DNA of 7,566 nt from the NCBI GenBank assembly GCA_050258715.1, contig JBLMZH010000013.1:1-7566 (forward strand), read 5' to 3'. A program made the translations under genes and the position numbers. Shown here one piece after another: positions 6,544-7,566 of this stretch. Below the pieces are notes generated by a model. The model saw only the letters and a program-made list of their open reading frames with translations, did not search any database and had not been told where the DNA came from. This stretch comes from JBLMZH01 sp050258715 (GTDB taxonomy: Bacteria; Patescibacteriota; Doudnabacteria; UBA920; O2-02-FULL-48-8). Each line of letters starts with the position of its first letter. The first letter of the stretch is position 1.

Positions 6544-6628
6544 TGGTGCCGCGGGAGAGATTTGAACTCTCAAGGGTTGCCCCACATGGTCCTAAACCAT
6601 GCGCGTATGCCAATTCCGCCACCGCGGC
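6544..6628 (-). tRNA. tRNA-Leu (anticodon UAG), CCA encoded
   Basis: This is a class II cloverleaf. The acceptor is GCCGCGG/CCGCGGC, the D stem GCG/CGC, and the anticodon stem CATGG/CCATG with loop TTTAGGA. The anticodon TAG is at 6592-6594. The long variable arm TGGGGCAACCCTT folds on itself, which fits leucine. The T arm is GAGAG/CTCTC with loop TTCAAAT. The discriminator is A and CCA is encoded (6544-6546). UAG reads CUA and, with a modified U, other CUN codons. It has its own upstream promoter and lies between that promoter and the ftsH promoter. I see no strong intrinsic terminator between it and ftsH. Confidence 0.97.
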
Positions 6629-6674
6629 CCAAAAATCATTCAACGGGCAATTCGACTTCCAAAAATTCTTTATC

Positions 6675-6703
6675 ATTATACCGTCTTTCCCAAACCTTGA
6701 CAA
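6675..6703 (-). promoter_or_regulatory. Sigma70-type promoter of tRNA-Leu
   Basis: On the minus strand TTGTCA (6698-6703; five of six), a 17-base spacer and a perfect TATAAT (6675-6680) precede tRNA-Leu. The predicted start near 6668 gives a 5' leader of about 40 bases for RNase P. Its -35 overlaps that of the divergent plus-strand promoter by five bases. Confidence 0.65.
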
Positions 6704-6725
6704 AACACCCCATTTTTGGTATCCT
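6697..6725 (+). promoter_or_regulatory. Sigma70-type promoter of the plus-strand gene pair
   Basis: A perfect -35 TTGACA (6697-6702), a 17-base spacer and TATCCT (6720-6725; four of six) precede the gene at 6821. The predicted start near 6732 gives an 89-base leader. The -35 is shared with the divergent tRNA-Leu promoter. Confidence 0.6.
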
Positions 6726-6761
6726 GTACCATTCTGAAACGGCTGCCAAGCAGTACCGGTC

Positions 6762-6782
6762 GAGCTGGCAATTCGCTAGCTC
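6762..6782 (+). promoter_or_regulatory. Stem-loop in the leader of the plus-strand gene
   Basis: GAGCTGGC (6762-6769) pairs with GCTAGCTC (6775-6782) over 8 bp including one G-U, with loop AATTC. It lies in the 5' leader, 25 bases before the Shine-Dalgarno, which it does not cover. It could stabilise the mRNA or bind a regulator. No ligand-binding architecture is recognisable. Confidence 0.4.
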
Positions 6783-6807
6783 TTTCACAACTTAACCCTG
6801 TCTTTGT

Positions 6808-6812
6808 GGAGG
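6808..6812 (+). promoter_or_regulatory. Strong Shine-Dalgarno deciding the start at 6821
   Basis: GGAGG lies 8 bases before ATG 6821 and settles this start over the in-frame codons upstream, the earliest of which overlap the promoter. Confidence 0.85.
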
Positions 6813-6820
6813 CTGACTTT

Positions 6821-7492
6821 ATGAGCAACAGACCGAGAGGACGAGGCGGCAGAGGAGGCAATAGGCCGAATCTGTCGTTTGAACTCTTCCTCGAAGGGCC
6901 ACGCGCGAACGTTGAAGTAACGATTCGCCTGTTCGAGGGGCAGACCCCCAAGACAGGGACAACCATCGGGTTTTTCCTCGGCACCGAGAACAATCCCTTC
7001 AAGGTTGTTCTCAATCATGCCGATGGACGACCGATGGCAATTCAGATCAACGACCTCGGGTTCGCTTCGACCAAGCTCAATCTGAGCAACTTCGCTCCGG
7101 ACAAGTTCACGACGCTCACCGCCATCGCCGGCAGCCGCAGCACGCCCCCCAAACCGCTTCCAGTGGAGATCAAGGTTCCCGGAGCGGTAGCGGGCGGCAA
7201 ACGCATCAAGGTCATCCCCGGCGACGAGAAGCTGGACACAACAACCAACCATATCGTGCTCAGGGTCCAGAGCGTGCAGCCTGACGGCAATCCGGAACCC
7301 AACGCCGGCATTCGGGTGGCAAGTTCCACCGAGATCCAAGTCAACGGCGTTGCCGGGCGCCAGCTCGACGTCAACACTGACGGGCACGGCTGGCTCGACC
7401 TGGACATCACTTCGTCCGGGTTCGAAACATCCTTCACCATCATCCACCTGGCATCGGGCGAGTCGCACTCAAAGCGGCTTTGCTTCAAGTAG
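6821..7492 (+). CDS. Unrecognised 223-residue beta-rich protein with Arg/Gly-rich N-terminus
   Basis: I cannot name a family. The start ATG has GGAGG at ideal spacing and a promoter upstream; the stop is TAG. The first 16 residues (MSNRPRGRGGRGGNRP) are basic and RGG-like, a composition seen in nucleic-acid-binding tails, and there is no signal peptide or membrane segment. The remainder looks beta-rich, with many alternating Val/Ile/Leu stretches, Gly/Asn/Asp turns and almost no helix-like runs. Two parts may be related. One, at about 17-118, contains VVLNHADGRPMAIQINDLGF. The other, at about 136-223, contains QLDVNTDGHGWLDLDITSSGF. Both place a D-G turn before a strand and a small-residue turn, as in bacterial Ig-like domains. 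That duplication is a tentative reading by eye. A second gene follows after 9 bases, so the two probably form an operon. Confidence 0.85.
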   Translation: MSNRPRGRGGRGGNRPNLSFELFLEGPRANVEVTIRLFEGQTPKTGTTIGFFLGTENNPFKVVLNHADGRPMAIQINDLGFASTKLNLSNFAPDKFTTLTAIAGSRSTPPKPLPVEIKVPGAVAGGKRIKVIPGDEKLDTTTNHIVLRVQSVQPDGNPEPNAGIRVASSTEIQVNGVAGRQLDVNTDGHGWLDLDITSSGFETSFTIIHLASGESHSKRLCFK

Positions 7493-7495
7493 GAG
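7491..7495 (+). promoter_or_regulatory. Shine-Dalgarno of the downstream gene, overlapping the stop codon
   Basis: AGGAG shares two bases with the TAG stop of the preceding gene and lies 6 bases before ATG 7502, which suggests coupled translation of the pair. Confidence 0.75.
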
Positions 7496-7501
7496 CAGAC
7501 C

Positions 7502-7566
7502 ATGGCAGATACAGTCAACGTCATCAGGGAAGTGATGAAGGATTCGGCTAGGCCTTTCATCAGGGA
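7502..7566 (+). CDS. 5' end of an unidentified gene (cut by window)
   Basis: Only 21 complete codons are visible, starting MADTVNVIREVMKDSARPFIR. The start follows an AGGAG site by 6 bases and lies 9 bases after the previous stop, so it is very probably the second gene of the plus-strand operon. The fragment looks like an amphipathic helix. No family can be assigned from so short a stretch. Confidence 0.65.
   Translation, partial: MADTVNVIREVMKDSARPFIR

Noticed and set aside
6467..6703. Minus-strand 78-codon open frame over tRNA-Leu
   Set aside because: It contains the whole tRNA gene and its promoter. The apparent protein is translated tRNA sequence.
6785..7560. Two long minus-strand frames opposite the plus-strand gene
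   Set aside because: The plus-strand frame has a promoter, a GGAGG site at correct spacing and a following gene with its own site. The minus frames have none of these.

Overview
The window most likely comes from a member of the Candidate Phyla Radiation (Patescibacteria). This is an inference from gene character, not from a database match. The SMC protein is unusually short and shows no hinge. The RNase III has Asn where most bacterial enzymes have a metal-binding Asp. The four leftward genes lack a clear Shine-Dalgarno sequence. The genetic code looks standard: stops are TAA and TAG, and I saw no in-frame TGA in the genes I read.

Left part (1-3381, all minus strand): rnc (RNase III) is followed by smc, whose 3' end leaves the window at base 1. 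The rnc-smc order is a classical bacterial arrangement, often continued by ftsY, which would lie outside the window. The 117 bases between the two genes are almost filled by eight GTAATA/TATTAC hexamers, four in each orientation, spaced 10-11 bp and able to fold on each other. The 329 gene-free bases upstream of rnc (3053-3381) hold a candidate promoter, two related GC-rich hairpins with a shared CTCGCTTCGCTCGGG core, and a perfect 16-bp inverted repeat. One arm of that repeat includes the ACCA end of a tRNA-Val gene.

Middle part (3382-6628, minus strand): tRNA-Leu(UAG), then ftsH with its own strong sigma70-type promoter. Next comes an uncharacterised six-helix membrane protein whose ATG directly follows the ftsH stop (TAAATG), and then tRNA-Val(GAC). 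FtsH is the membrane AAA+ zinc protease. The abutting membrane protein is probably translationally coupled to it.

Right part (6629-7566): two divergent sigma70-type promoters share one -35 region. The leftward one serves tRNA-Leu. The rightward one serves a plus-strand pair of genes: an unrecognised 223-residue protein with an Arg/Gly-rich N-terminus and a beta-rich body, and the first 21 codons of another gene. Both plus-strand genes have good Shine-Dalgarno sequences, unlike the leftward genes.

The observations most worth following are the hinge-less SMC, the periodic inverted hexamer array between rnc and smc, the tRNA-Val trailer hairpin, and the shared -35 divergent promoter.
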